Assembly (NCBI RefSeq): GCF_000334915.1
Contig: NZ_AMSF01000003.1
Location: 1-64,000, forward strand
Origin: Dyella ginsengisoli LA-4
Lineage (GTDB): Bacteria > Pseudomonadota > Gammaproteobacteria > Xanthomonadales > Rhodanobacteraceae
DNA: 64,000 nt
Direction of reading: 5' to 3'
Positions within the stretch are counted from its first letter, which is position 1. Each line of letters begins with the position of its first letter. This document shows, piece after piece, positions 26,267 through 34,406 of this stretch. The notes below the pieces were generated by a model that made no database searches, had not been told where the DNA came from, and saw only the letters and a program-made list of their open reading frames with translations. Made by a program: the position numbers and the translations under genes.

Positions 26267-27079
26267 CTATTGTGCCTGCTGCGCGGTCTCGGCGATGCAC
26301 ACGTCCACTTCCAGTGTCTCGGCGATGCCGCCGCGGCGTACCCCACGGACCGGGGCAGCGTCGCGGTAGTCGCGCCCGCAGGCGATGCGCACGTAGCTTT
26401 CGTCCGGACATTGCCGGTTGGCGGCATCGAAGCCGACCCAGCCGAGGTCGTCGACCAGGATCTCCGCCCAGGCATGGCTCGCCGCCGCGGACTCGCCACG
26501 GGGGCACAGGTAGCCACTGACGTAGCGGGCCGGGAAGCCCAGTGCACGGGCGCAGGCGATCATCACGTGGGCATGGTCCTGGCAGACCCCGCGCGCGGCA
26601 GCGAATGCCTCGATCGCGGTGGTCTCGGCATCGGTGACATCGGGCAGGTAGTCGACGTGGTCGCGCACCCCGCCGCACAGGCGGTGCAGGCGCTCGATCT
26701 GCCCGCCATCGCCGGCCGCTTCCCTGGCCATCGCCACCATCGCCGGGCTGGCCTGGGTGAGCGCGGTCGAGGCCAGATAGAAGGTCGCCGGCAGGGTGTC
26801 TGCGGCATCGCTCTGCACACCGTGCAGGTCACGGGTCTCGACGTGGCCGCGCACGGCGATGCGCACCGTCTCGACGCTGCGGTCGATGGTGTGGGTGGCG
26901 ACCGGGTTGCCGAAGCCGTCGGTACAGGTCGGCTGCAGCTTGCGGCCGTCCACGCTGACCTGCCAGTCGCGGACGCGCTGGCCGTCGGCCGGGGCCGGCC
27001 ACATCCGCAACGCCTGCACGATCAGCGAGGCAGCCTGGTCGTAGCGATAGGTGGTCTCGTGGCGGATGTGCAGCTGCAT
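26267..27079 (-). CDS. Transglutaminase-like cysteine protease family protein
   Basis: A 270-residue protein starting MQLHIRHETTYRYDQAAS, the beta-sandwich N-terminus common to bacterial transglutaminase-like proteins of this operon type. The catalytic triad is visible: Cys166 in GVCQDHAH, His202 in SHAWAE and Asp218 in GFDAANRQ. No signal peptide is present, so it is cytoplasmic. The family may cleave or form isopeptide bonds. It sits 14 bp after the alpha-E gene and 43 bp before Anbu, as in other genomes with this cluster. Confidence 0.9.
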   Translation of the reverse strand: MQLHIRHETTYRYDQAASLIVQALRMWPAPADGQRVRDWQVSVDGRKLQPTCTDGFGNPVATHTIDRSVETVRIAVRGHVETRDLHGVQSDAADTLPATFYLASTALTQASPAMVAMAREAAGDGGQIERLHRLCGGVRDHVDYLPDVTDAETTAIEAFAAARGVCQDHAHVMIACARALGFPARYVSGYLCPRGESAAASHAWAEILVDDLGWVGFDAANRQCPDESYVRIACGRDYRDAAPVRGVRRGGIAETLEVDVCIAETAQQAQ

Positions 27080-27093
27080 GGCATGGCGTCCGT

Positions 27094-28035
27094 CTAGAAA
27101 AGGTGGCCCACCGCGATCTGCGTGCCGAGTGCCTCGGTCCGCTCGATCACGTCGGTGAGGAACTCGTGCAGGCCGTTTTCGATGATGCGGTCGACGCTGG
27201 CGTAGCGCAGGTCCGCGTACAGCGAGTGGGCGCAGCGCTTGGCCTCGGCCACGCGGGCCGGGTCCTGGTCCTCGATCGCGTCCAGGTGGTGGGTGATCTG
27301 CTGGTAGCAGAACGCCAGCGAGCGCGGGAACACGCTGCGGGTGATCAGCAGCTCCGCCACCTGCGCCGGTTCCACCCGGCCCTTGTACAGCACGCGGTAG
27401 GCGCGCCGGGCGCCGACCACGCGCAGGATCGCCAGCCACTGGTAGTAGTCGATCACCCCACCCACGTCGCTCACCTGCGGCAGGCGCACGTGGTACTTCA
27501 CGTCGAGCAGGCGCGCGATGTTGTCCGCGCGCTCGAGGAACTGGCCGGTGCGCAGGAAGTAGAAGCTGTCCCGGCGCAGCATGCTGTTCGAGCACACGCC
27601 GTGGAACAGGTCCACCCGCACGCGGACCCATTCCAGGAAATCGTTCAGCAGATCGGCGTTCTTCGGCGCATCGCGGAAGCGCGGCAACTCCTGCCACGCG
27701 CCCTGCACGGCGTCCCACATGGTGGTGGTCAGTGCCGTGCGCACGGCGCGCGCATTGCGGCGGGCGGTGTCGATGCAGTTGGCGATGGAGGACGGGTTGT
27801 CGCGATCGAAGGCGAGGAAGTCGATCACCGAGACTTCGTCGATCGTCGCGTGCTTGGCGAAGTAGGGCACGCTGCCGCCGGAGGCGATGATCGCCGACTC
27901 CCACTCGCTGCGCCGGTCGCTGTCCACCCGCACCGCGCTCATGTGCCCGGCCACCTGCAGCAGGCGGGCGACGTAGTCGGCGCGCTCCATGTAGCGCGCC
28001 AGCCAGAACAGGCTTTCGGCGGTGCGTGCGAGCAT
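27094..28035 (-). CDS. Alpha-E domain protein
   Basis: A 313-residue all-helical protein beginning MLARTAESLFWLARYMERADYVARLL, the diagnostic opening of the alpha-E (COG2307) family. A matching repeat later reads FYFLRTGQFLERADNIARLLDVKYH. No catalytic motif is known. Its start overlaps the stop of the ATP-grasp gene by one base (TGATG), so translation is probably coupled and the two proteins may work as a complex. Confidence 0.92.
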   Translation of the reverse strand: MLARTAESLFWLARYMERADYVARLLQVAGHMSAVRVDSDRRSEWESAIIASGGSVPYFAKHATIDEVSVIDFLAFDRDNPSSIANCIDTARRNARAVRTALTTTMWDAVQGAWQELPRFRDAPKNADLLNDFLEWVRVRVDLFHGVCSNSMLRRDSFYFLRTGQFLERADNIARLLDVKYHVRLPQVSDVGGVIDYYQWLAILRVVGARRAYRVLYKGRVEPAQVAELLITRSVFPRSLAFCYQQITHHLDAIEDQDPARVAEAKRCAHSLYADLRYASVDRIIENGLHEFLTDVIERTEALGTQIAVGHLF

Positions 28036-29465
28036 CAGTCTTCCAGTATCCAGGTGTCCTTGGTGCCCCCGCCCTGGGAGGAGTTGACCACCAGCGAGCC
28101 CTCTTTCAGTGCGACCCGGGTCAGTCCGCCAGGCACCACACGGACCTGGTCGGCGCCGCACAGCACGAACGGGCGCAGGTCGACGTGGCGCGGTGCGATG
28201 CCGTCGTCGACGAAGGTCGGCACGGTGGACAGCGACAGGGTCGGCTGCGCGATGTAGTCGTGCGGCCGCTGGACCAGCTGCTGGCGAAAGGCGGCCAGCT
28301 CGTCGCGGCTGGCGTGCGGACCGACCAGCATGCCGTAGCCGCCGGAGCCGTGCACCGCCTTCACCACCAGCTCGTCGAGGTGGTCGAGCACGTAGGCCAG
28401 CTCGTCCGGCCTGCTGCAGTCGTGGGTCGGCACGTTCTTCAGCAGCGGCTCCTCGCCGAGGTAGAAACGCACCATCTCCGGCACATGGATGTACACCGCC
28501 TTGTCGTCGGCGATGCCGGTGCCGACGGCATTGGTGAGGGTGAGGTTGCCGGCGCGGTTGGCGAAATGCAGGCCGGGCACGCCGAGCATCGAGTCGGGGC
28601 GGAACACCAGCGGATCGAGGTAGTCGTCGTCGACGCGGCGGTAGATCACGTCCACGCGCTGCAGTCCCGCCGTGGTGCGCTGGTAGCAGACGTCCTTGCT
28701 GACCACCAGGTCGGCGCCCTCGACCAGGTCGATGCCCATCTCGTCGGCGAGGAAGGCGTGCTCGTAGTACGCGCTGTTGTGGATGCCGGGGGTGAGCAAC
28801 ACGATGGTCGGCTCGCCCGGGCAGTTCGGCGGCGCCAGCGAGCGCAGCGTGGCCAGCAGCTCGTCGGGATAGTGCGCCACCGGCGCCACCGTGTTGCGGC
28901 GGAACAGGTCCGGAAACAGCCGCAGCATCACCTCGCGGTTCTCCAGCATGTAGGAGACGCCGGAGGGCGTGCGGCAGTTGTCCTCCAGCACGTAGTAGTC
29001 GTCCGGACCGGTACGCACCATGTCGATGCCGCAGATGTGCGCGTACATCTGGCCCGGCAGGTCCAGCCCGCACATCTCCGGGCGGAACTGGCTGTTGTGC
29101 AGCACCAGCCGCTCGGGGATGCGGCCAGCACGGATGATCTCGCGGTCGTGGTAGACGTCGTGCAGGAAGGCGTTGAGCGCGCGCGCTCGCTGTTCCAGAC
29201 CGCGCCGCAGGTTGCGCCACTCGGCCTGGGCCAGCACGCGGGGGATCAGGTCGAACGGGATCAGCCGCTCGGCATCGCCACCCTCGGTGTAGACGGCGAA
29301 GGTGATGCCGATGCGGCGGAACAGCACCTCGGCCTCGCGACGCTTGAGTGCGAGCTGGTCCGGTGGGGTGTCGCGCAGCCAGGCATCGATCAGCGCGTAC
29401 GGCGTGCGTACGTCGTCGGGCCAGCCCATCTCGTCGAAAACCGTCGCTGCAGACACCCGTGGCAT
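28035..29465 (-). CDS. Circularly permuted ATP-grasp ligase (COG2308 type)
   Basis: A 476-residue protein of the circularly permuted ATP-grasp family. Landmarks are GLDLPGQMYAHICGIDMVRT, YVLEDNCRTPSGVSYMLENR (a metal/ATP-binding segment), VVKAVHGSGGYGMLVGP (glycine-rich ATP-binding turn) and the C-terminal SSQGGGTKDTWIL. ATP-grasp ligases form amide bonds through acyl phosphate. The gene leads a four-gene operon with alpha-E, transglutaminase and Anbu. The operon start is behind the 560-bp region at 29466-30025. The substrate is unknown. Confidence 0.93.
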   Translation of the reverse strand: MPRVSAATVFDEMGWPDDVRTPYALIDAWLRDTPPDQLALKRREAEVLFRRIGITFAVYTEGGDAERLIPFDLIPRVLAQAEWRNLRRGLEQRARALNAFLHDVYHDREIIRAGRIPERLVLHNSQFRPEMCGLDLPGQMYAHICGIDMVRTGPDDYYVLEDNCRTPSGVSYMLENREVMLRLFPDLFRRNTVAPVAHYPDELLATLRSLAPPNCPGEPTIVLLTPGIHNSAYYEHAFLADEMGIDLVEGADLVVSKDVCYQRTTAGLQRVDVIYRRVDDDYLDPLVFRPDSMLGVPGLHFANRAGNLTLTNAVGTGIADDKAVYIHVPEMVRFYLGEEPLLKNVPTHDCSRPDELAYVLDHLDELVVKAVHGSGGYGMLVGPHASRDELAAFRQQLVQRPHDYIAQPTLSLSTVPTFVDDGIAPRHVDLRPFVLCGADQVRVVPGGLTRVALKEGSLVVNSSQGGGTKDTWILED

Positions 29466-29653
29466 CCCCTCGAAGACGGGCTTCGACCGTGGCGGGCGAC
29501 GTCGGCAAAGTCAAGCAGGCGCGGCCTTACGGACGTCCAGACGGCCGCTCGCCGGACATCCATCTGCGTCTCGCCAGGTGCCCGGGTCATCTCGTGGAAG
29601 TGGTGCCCTCACGCTCGGTACCGGCAGCGTGGCGATGTGATTGGGTCAATCAG

Positions 29654-29669
29654 GACAATCGTTGTCATT
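29654..29669. promoter_or_regulatory. Imperfect NagR-like operator
   Basis: GACAATCGTTGTCATT is a GACAA/TTGTC palindrome with a 3-bp centre. Read on the other strand it is AATGACAACGATTGTC, a one-base-insertion variant of the site at 29862-29879. It may serve either divergent gene. Confidence 0.45.
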
Positions 29670-29861
29670 CCGGCATGGGAGAAACAAGGTGAGGTCCTCC
29701 AGCCTGCATGCCGGTGAGGCTGTGTGCAGAAATTCCGCATCGCAGCGCAAGTATCCGCAGCTTTCCCGTATGGCCTTGCTATCACGCATGGTGCATCTGC
29801 ACCTGGCGGCCTGGGTGGGCTCGGTCGAAAAGGCGTTCGGTCACAGTTCGGAAAAAGTCAT

Positions 29862-29879
29862 ATAGACAACGTTGTCATT
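29862..29879. promoter_or_regulatory. NagR-like operator upstream of chitinase
   Basis: On the minus strand this reads AATGACAACGTTGTCTAT, with a perfect 12-bp core GACAACGTTGTC at 29865-29876. From memory it matches 15 of 18 positions of the GlcNAc/chitin-regulon motif AATGACARCGYTGTCATT bound by LacI-family NagR proteins. It is 147 bp before the chitinase start. Confidence 0.6.
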
Positions 29880-30025
29880 TCGGGGGTACCAAGGACGGGC
29901 AACACCTCAGACATGCGGTAGCAGCAAGGACGCGGCGGCGAGCTTCCCCGTCGACCGGAAGGAGCCGGTCGTGGCATCGCCAGGTCATTCCATGCAGCGA
30001 TGAATTTCAATCTGGAGGAAATCCC

Positions 30026-31615
30026 ATGCTTGTGAAGCGATCGAATTCCCTTTCCCGGCTCGCCCTCGGCGTGCTCGGAAGCCTTGGTGGCTCGGTGATC
30101 TCGGCTGGGCTGCTGGCAGCCTTGCCGGTGCAGCCGGTGCATGCGCAGTCCGTCGCGGCGTGTGCCGCCCCATGGGCCGCCGGCACAGCGTATTCCGGCG
30201 GCGCCACCGCCAGCGAGAACGGCGTGAACTATGTGGCCAACTGGTGGACCCAGGGCGACGATCCGGCCACCCACAGCGGCGGCTCGGGTTCCGGTCAACC
30301 CTGGACGTCGCAGGGCGCCTGCGGCGACAGCGGCGGAAGCGGCGGTTCGGGTGGCGGGACCGGTGGGTCCGGCTCGACCTGCGCCACCGCCTGGAGCGCG
30401 GGCACCGTCTACACCGGCGGCAACACCGCCAGCGAGAACGGCGTGAACTACGTGGCCAACTGGTGGACCCAGGGTGACGATCCGGCCACCCACAACGGTC
30501 CCACCGGCTCGGCGCAGCCGTGGACCTCGCAGGACAGCTGCGATGGCTCGGGCAGTGGCGGCACGGGCGGTGGCGGTTCGGGTGGTGGCAGCGGTGGCGG
30601 TTCCGGCGGTGGCTCGGGCGGCGGCACCGGTGGTGGCGGCACCGGGGGGCCTGCGCCGGGCACGCTGCTGTTCAGTCCGTACAAGGACGTGACCATCAAC
30701 CTCAACTGGAACACCAACACCATGCGCACGGCGGCGGCCACCGGCTCGCCGATCCCGGTGGTCGGCAGCGGCAGCCTGGTGTCCGATTATCTGCCCAACC
30801 TCGGTGCGATCACCCTGGCGTTCGCCTCGGGCGAATGCGGCAGCGAGAGCTGGGGCGGCATCCCGGCGGCGAACTTCGCCACGGCCAACATCCAGCCGCT
30901 GGCCGACGCCGGCGTGAACTACGTGGTGTCCACCGGTGGCCAGGCGGGCAGCTTCACCTGTGGCTCGCCCTCCGGCATGGCGCAGTTCATCTCGCGCTAC
31001 TACACCTCGCACATGGTCGGCGTGGACTTCGACATCGAGGGTGGCCAGAACCAGACCACCATCAACAACCTGGTGGCCGGCGCGGTCTACGCCCAGGGCC
31101 TGTATCCGAACCTGCGCTTCTCCTTCACCCTGGCCACGCTGGCCGCGTCCGACGGCAGCTACGGCGGCGTCAACAGCCTGGGCGACATGGTGGTCCGTGC
31201 GGTCATGGCGTCCTCGCTGCAGAACTACACCATCAACCTGATGGTGATGGACTTCGGCGCGGCCAGCCCCGGCGTGTGCGTGGTCGCCAACGGCCAGTGC
31301 AACATGGGGCAGTCGGCGATCCAGGCGGTGACCAACCTCGAGCACACCTACGGCGTGCCGGCGAACCACATCGAGCTGACCCCGATGATCGGCACCAACG
31401 ACGTGAGCAGCGAAGTCTTCACCACGGCCGACGTGGATACGATGACCACCTACGCGATCAACGCCGGCCTGGTCGGCGTGCACTTCTGGTCGCTGGATCG
31501 CGATACACCGTGCGCCGGCGGCAGCACCGGTTATGCGTCGCCGGTCTGCAACTCGGTCAATGGCACCACCTCGCTGGAGTACAGCAAGCGTTTCCTGTCC
31601 GACCTGGGGCGCTGA
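30026..31615 (+). CDS. Secreted GH18 chitinase with two chitin-binding modules
   Basis: A 529-residue secreted protein. A signal peptide (about 1-42, ending QPVHAQS) is followed by two near-identical CBM5/12-type modules (about 48-93 and 117-165). Each has CA..W..GT.Y.GG..ASENGVNYVANWWTQGDDP character, with the exposed tryptophans that bind chitin. Gly/Ser-rich linkers follow both. The GH18 barrel starts near residue 213 and has the catalytic DFDIE signature with Glu338 as acid and Asp336 and Asp334 assisting. A strong ribosome site GGAGGAAATCCC precedes the ATG. It should degrade chitin outside the cell. Confidence 0.93.
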   Translation: MLVKRSNSLSRLALGVLGSLGGSVISAGLLAALPVQPVHAQSVAACAAPWAAGTAYSGGATASENGVNYVANWWTQGDDPATHSGGSGSGQPWTSQGACGDSGGSGGSGGGTGGSGSTCATAWSAGTVYTGGNTASENGVNYVANWWTQGDDPATHNGPTGSAQPWTSQDSCDGSGSGGTGGGGSGGGSGGGSGGGSGGGTGGGGTGGPAPGTLLFSPYKDVTINLNWNTNTMRTAAATGSPIPVVGSGSLVSDYLPNLGAITLAFASGECGSESWGGIPAANFATANIQPLADAGVNYVVSTGGQAGSFTCGSPSGMAQFISRYYTSHMVGVDFDIEGGQNQTTINNLVAGAVYAQGLYPNLRFSFTLATLAASDGSYGGVNSLGDMVVRAVMASSLQNYTINLMVMDFGAASPGVCVVANGQCNMGQSAIQAVTNLEHTYGVPANHIELTPMIGTNDVSSEVFTTADVDTMTTYAINAGLVGVHFWSLDRDTPCAGGSTGYASPVCNSVNGTTSLEYSKRFLSDLGR

Positions 31616-31632
31616 TCCGCGGCACCGGTATT

Positions 31633-31662
31633 GCGCGGGCCCGGTGGAGGCCGGGCCCGCGC
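31633..31662 (+). terminator. GC-only hairpin after chitinase
   Basis: GCGCGGGCCCGG-TGGAGG-CCGGGCCCGCGC is a perfect 12-bp stem 17 bp after the chitinase stop. No T run follows, so termination is plausible but not certain. Confidence 0.55.
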
Positions 31663-31747
31663 GTGTCGCGTTCGACCAAGGCCGTGTCGACACCGGGCCC
31701 GCACGCTCGCTAGCGTGGTGGACCATGCACTGTCCGCCGGCCTCCCG

Positions 31748-32695
31748 ATGACCGTCCCGCAGCACCGGCACGCGCCGGATCCCGGCTTCTACGCCCTGTT
31801 GCTGGGCGCCACCTTCCTGATGGGTTCGAGTTTCATCGCCGGCAAGATCCTGCTGTCGCAGGGTGTGCCGGCGATCCTGCTGGTCGGGTGGCGGTTCCTG
31901 GTGGCGGCGCTGGCCACCTTGCCGTTGCTGCTGGCCAGCCGGAGGCCGCTGGGCAGGGCGCTATGGCCCGCGGGCATGCATTGGCGGCACGTGCCGCTGG
32001 TCGGGCTGATCGGGTTGCTGCAGACCGCCGCCGTGATGGGCCTGCTGTTCGTCGGGATGCGGACCATCCCTGCGGCCGCGGCGGCGATCCTGTTGTTCAG
32101 CAATCCGATCTGGGTGGCCTTGCTTGGGCGGGTGTTCCTGCGCGAGCGGTTGGGGATGCTCCGGTTTTCCGGCCTGCTGCTCGGCATGGCCGGCGTCGCG
32201 CTGGCGATCGGTCCGGGGGCGCTGCTGCAAGGGCAGCGTGCAGCGTTGTCCGGCGAGCTGTGTTGTCTGGGGGCGGCGGTGTGCTGGGCGGCCGCCACCA
32301 CGGTGAACAAGCGGGCCGCGTTGCCGATCGGCGGGCTCGCCCTGAATTTCTGGCAGATGCTGGTGGGAGCGCTGGTACTGCTGGCGCTGGCGCGTGCCGG
32401 AGGAGAGCGCTGGCCGGCGGGGTTCACCCTGGCTGACTGGGGCTGGTTCGCCTGGCTGGCGATGCCCGCATCCGCCGGGTCGTTCGGGCTGTGGTTCGTG
32501 GCGCTGCGCCGGGGTGGCGCCACCCATGCCAGCGGCTGGCTGTTCCTGGCGCCGTTGTTCGCGGTGTTGCTGAGCTTCGTGGTGCTGCACACCACGCTGG
32601 CGCCATCGCAATGGCTGGGCGGTGCGGCCATCGCCGGCGGACTATGGCTGGTGAACCGCGCCCCTAGAGCAGGTTCTCCACCGGCAGCAGCTTGA
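31748..32695 (+). CDS. DMT-superfamily exporter (EamA family)
   Basis: A 315-residue protein with ten predicted transmembrane helices in two EamA repeats (LLLGATFLMGSSFIAGKILL opening the first, LSGELCCLGAAVCWAAATTVNK opening the second). Members export amino acids or other small metabolites; the substrate is unknown. ATG 31748 is chosen because it begins just before helix 1. Its last 32 bases overlap the convergent phospholipase-D gene. Confidence 0.88.
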   Translation: MTVPQHRHAPDPGFYALLLGATFLMGSSFIAGKILLSQGVPAILLVGWRFLVAALATLPLLLASRRPLGRALWPAGMHWRHVPLVGLIGLLQTAAVMGLLFVGMRTIPAAAAAILLFSNPIWVALLGRVFLRERLGMLRFSGLLLGMAGVALAIGPGALLQGQRAALSGELCCLGAAVCWAAATTVNKRAALPIGGLALNFWQMLVGALVLLALARAGGERWPAGFTLADWGWFAWLAMPASAGSFGLWFVALRRGGATHASGWLFLAPLFAVLLSFVVLHTTLAPSQWLGGAAIAGGLWLVNRAPRAGSPPAAA

Positions 32696-34238
32696 TCAGG
32701 CCGACCTCGACCTTGCGTCCGGCGGTCGCGTCCGGGTCGCTGGTCAGGGTGACCATCTTGCCGTCGTCCATGCCACGCCAGACGAGCGGCGCCTGCCGAC
32801 GCGGCCTGGTCGGATCCAGCATCACGCGCCAGGCGCGGGTGGGCGCCGTCGCGGAGTCGAAGAACTGTTCCGCCGCCTTCGCCAGCGGCGCGTTGTCCAC
32901 GATGATGCCCATCTCGGTGTTGAGCAGCCTGGAGCGCTCGTCCATGTTCATCGAGCCGATGAAGGTCTCGTGCGAGTCCACCACGATCGCCTTGGCGTGC
33001 AGGCTGACGCCGGACGACTTGCCGGCATCCGTGGCCGGCTGCTTCGCGCCAGGTTGCGGACGAAGCTCGTACAGCTCGACGCCGCCGCGCAGCAGCGGCA
33101 GGCGGTAGCGCGAATAGCCGGCATGCACGGCCGGCTCGTCGGTGGAGGCCAGCGAGTTGGTCAGCACCTGCACGCGCACGCCACGCGCGGCGATCCCGGT
33201 GAGGAACGCCGTGCCGTCATCGCCGGGGATGAAGTAGGGCGAGATCAGCCGCACGTCGTGTTTCGCACCGTCCATCATCGCCTTGATGTCCGGGCCGATG
33301 CGCAGTTGCGGATCGTCGCCGTCGGTGTCGATCTTGGCCGGCTGGTCGGCGACCAGTACCGCGTGACCCCAGAACCACTTGCCGGGACGGTCGCCGGACG
33401 GGCCGTGCGGCAGCTGGTCAAGCGTGGCCTGGGCATAGTCGCTCTGCGCGAACTTTCGCGCGTGCTGCGCCAGCTGCTCGCGCAGCCGGGCCAGGTCGGC
33501 CGGGCCTGCGTGCGTGCCGCTGTAGGCTTTCACCGGATAGGCCGCATCGCAGTTCCAGTAGGTATCGAAGGCCTGCGACGCCTGCCTCACCACCGGGCCG
33601 ATGGCAATCAGGTCGAGATCGCGGAAGTGGGTGTTCTGGCCCGCGTCGAAGTAGTCGTCGCCGATGTTGCGTCCGCCGATCACCGCGACGCTGTTGTCCA
33701 CGATGAAGGACTTGTTGTGCATGCGATGGTTCAGCCGGCTGCCGTCGAGCACGAACTGCGCGGCCTTGGCCAGGCCGGAACGGGCCTGAGTGCCGAACGG
33801 ATTGAACAGTCGCACCTCGATGTTCGGATGGGCGTCCAGCGCATCGAGCATGTCGATCTCGTCGCCCACGTTGATGTCGTCCAGCAGCAGTCGCACCCGC
33901 ACACCGCGGTCGGCGGCGGCGAGCAGGCGCTGCGCGACCAGCCGGCCGGTGTCGTCGTCGGCGAAGATGTAGTACTGCAGGTCGAGGGTGTGCTTCGCGT
34001 GGTCGGCCAGCGCCACCCGGCTCATCAGCGCATTGGTGCTGAAGGTCAGCAGGCGGAAGCCGGAAAGATCGCTGTGCCGCGCGACCTCCTTGTGCACGTA
34101 CCGCGTGCTGGGCGTGTCGTGCTGCGGAGGAATCGCCGTCGACGGGTGCTTTTCGAAATCCTTGCGCAAGGTGGCGCAGCCGGCCAGCGCAACGGCAGCG
34201 ATCAGCAGCAGGGCGATGTGATGCAGGTGTCGGCGCAT
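32664..34238 (-). CDS. Phospholipase D / cardiolipin synthase-like lipoprotein
   Basis: A 524-residue lipoprotein (lipobox LAGC, Cys21). Two HKD motifs are present: His174, Lys176 and Asp181 in HNKSFIVD, followed by GGRN, and His414, Lys416 and Asp421 in HAKAIVVD, followed by GSMN. Both half-sites are intact, so it should be an active phosphodiesterase or phosphatidyl transferase. The layout resembles the ClsC/YmdC type of cardiolipin synthase, here anchored in the envelope. It overlaps the convergent exporter gene at its 3' end. Confidence 0.9.
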   Translation of the reverse strand: MRRHLHHIALLLIAAVALAGCATLRKDFEKHPSTAIPPQHDTPSTRYVHKEVARHSDLSGFRLLTFSTNALMSRVALADHAKHTLDLQYYIFADDDTGRLVAQRLLAAADRGVRVRLLLDDINVGDEIDMLDALDAHPNIEVRLFNPFGTQARSGLAKAAQFVLDGSRLNHRMHNKSFIVDNSVAVIGGRNIGDDYFDAGQNTHFRDLDLIAIGPVVRQASQAFDTYWNCDAAYPVKAYSGTHAGPADLARLREQLAQHARKFAQSDYAQATLDQLPHGPSGDRPGKWFWGHAVLVADQPAKIDTDGDDPQLRIGPDIKAMMDGAKHDVRLISPYFIPGDDGTAFLTGIAARGVRVQVLTNSLASTDEPAVHAGYSRYRLPLLRGGVELYELRPQPGAKQPATDAGKSSGVSLHAKAIVVDSHETFIGSMNMDERSRLLNTEMGIIVDNAPLAKAAEQFFDSATAPTRAWRVMLDPTRPRRQAPLVWRGMDDGKMVTLTSDPDATAGRKVEVGLIKLLPVENLL

Positions 34239-34406
34239 GGTGTACGGGCCTCTCGTTGCGGCGCCGCCCGCCGTGCCCCGCGAAGCACGGCACGGAGAGC
34301 GGCCCGACGTCGCAGACTGCCCACGCTGGCGTGAATGCCGCGCGATCCGGCAGTACGCCCGATGCTGTGGGATCATCCGGTGTTCACGATCGTATGGAGT
34401 GTGTCG

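Larger units (their letters stand above)
29466..30025. other. 560-bp intergenic region with two NagR-like sites
   Basis: This region separates the divergent ATP-grasp operon (-) and chitinase (+). I see no convincing gene: open frames here lack ribosome sites and familiar protein character. It holds two related palindromes (29654-29669 and 29862-29879) and an AT-rich stretch near 29849-29865 that could be a promoter for the chitinase. The chitinase leader would then be about 150 nt. Confidence 0.6.

Noticed and set aside
30150-30660. Direct repeat of about 200 bp as a possible mobile or recombination element
   Set aside because: It is the duplicated chitin-binding module of the chitinase plus Gly/Ser linkers, in frame and typical of the family.
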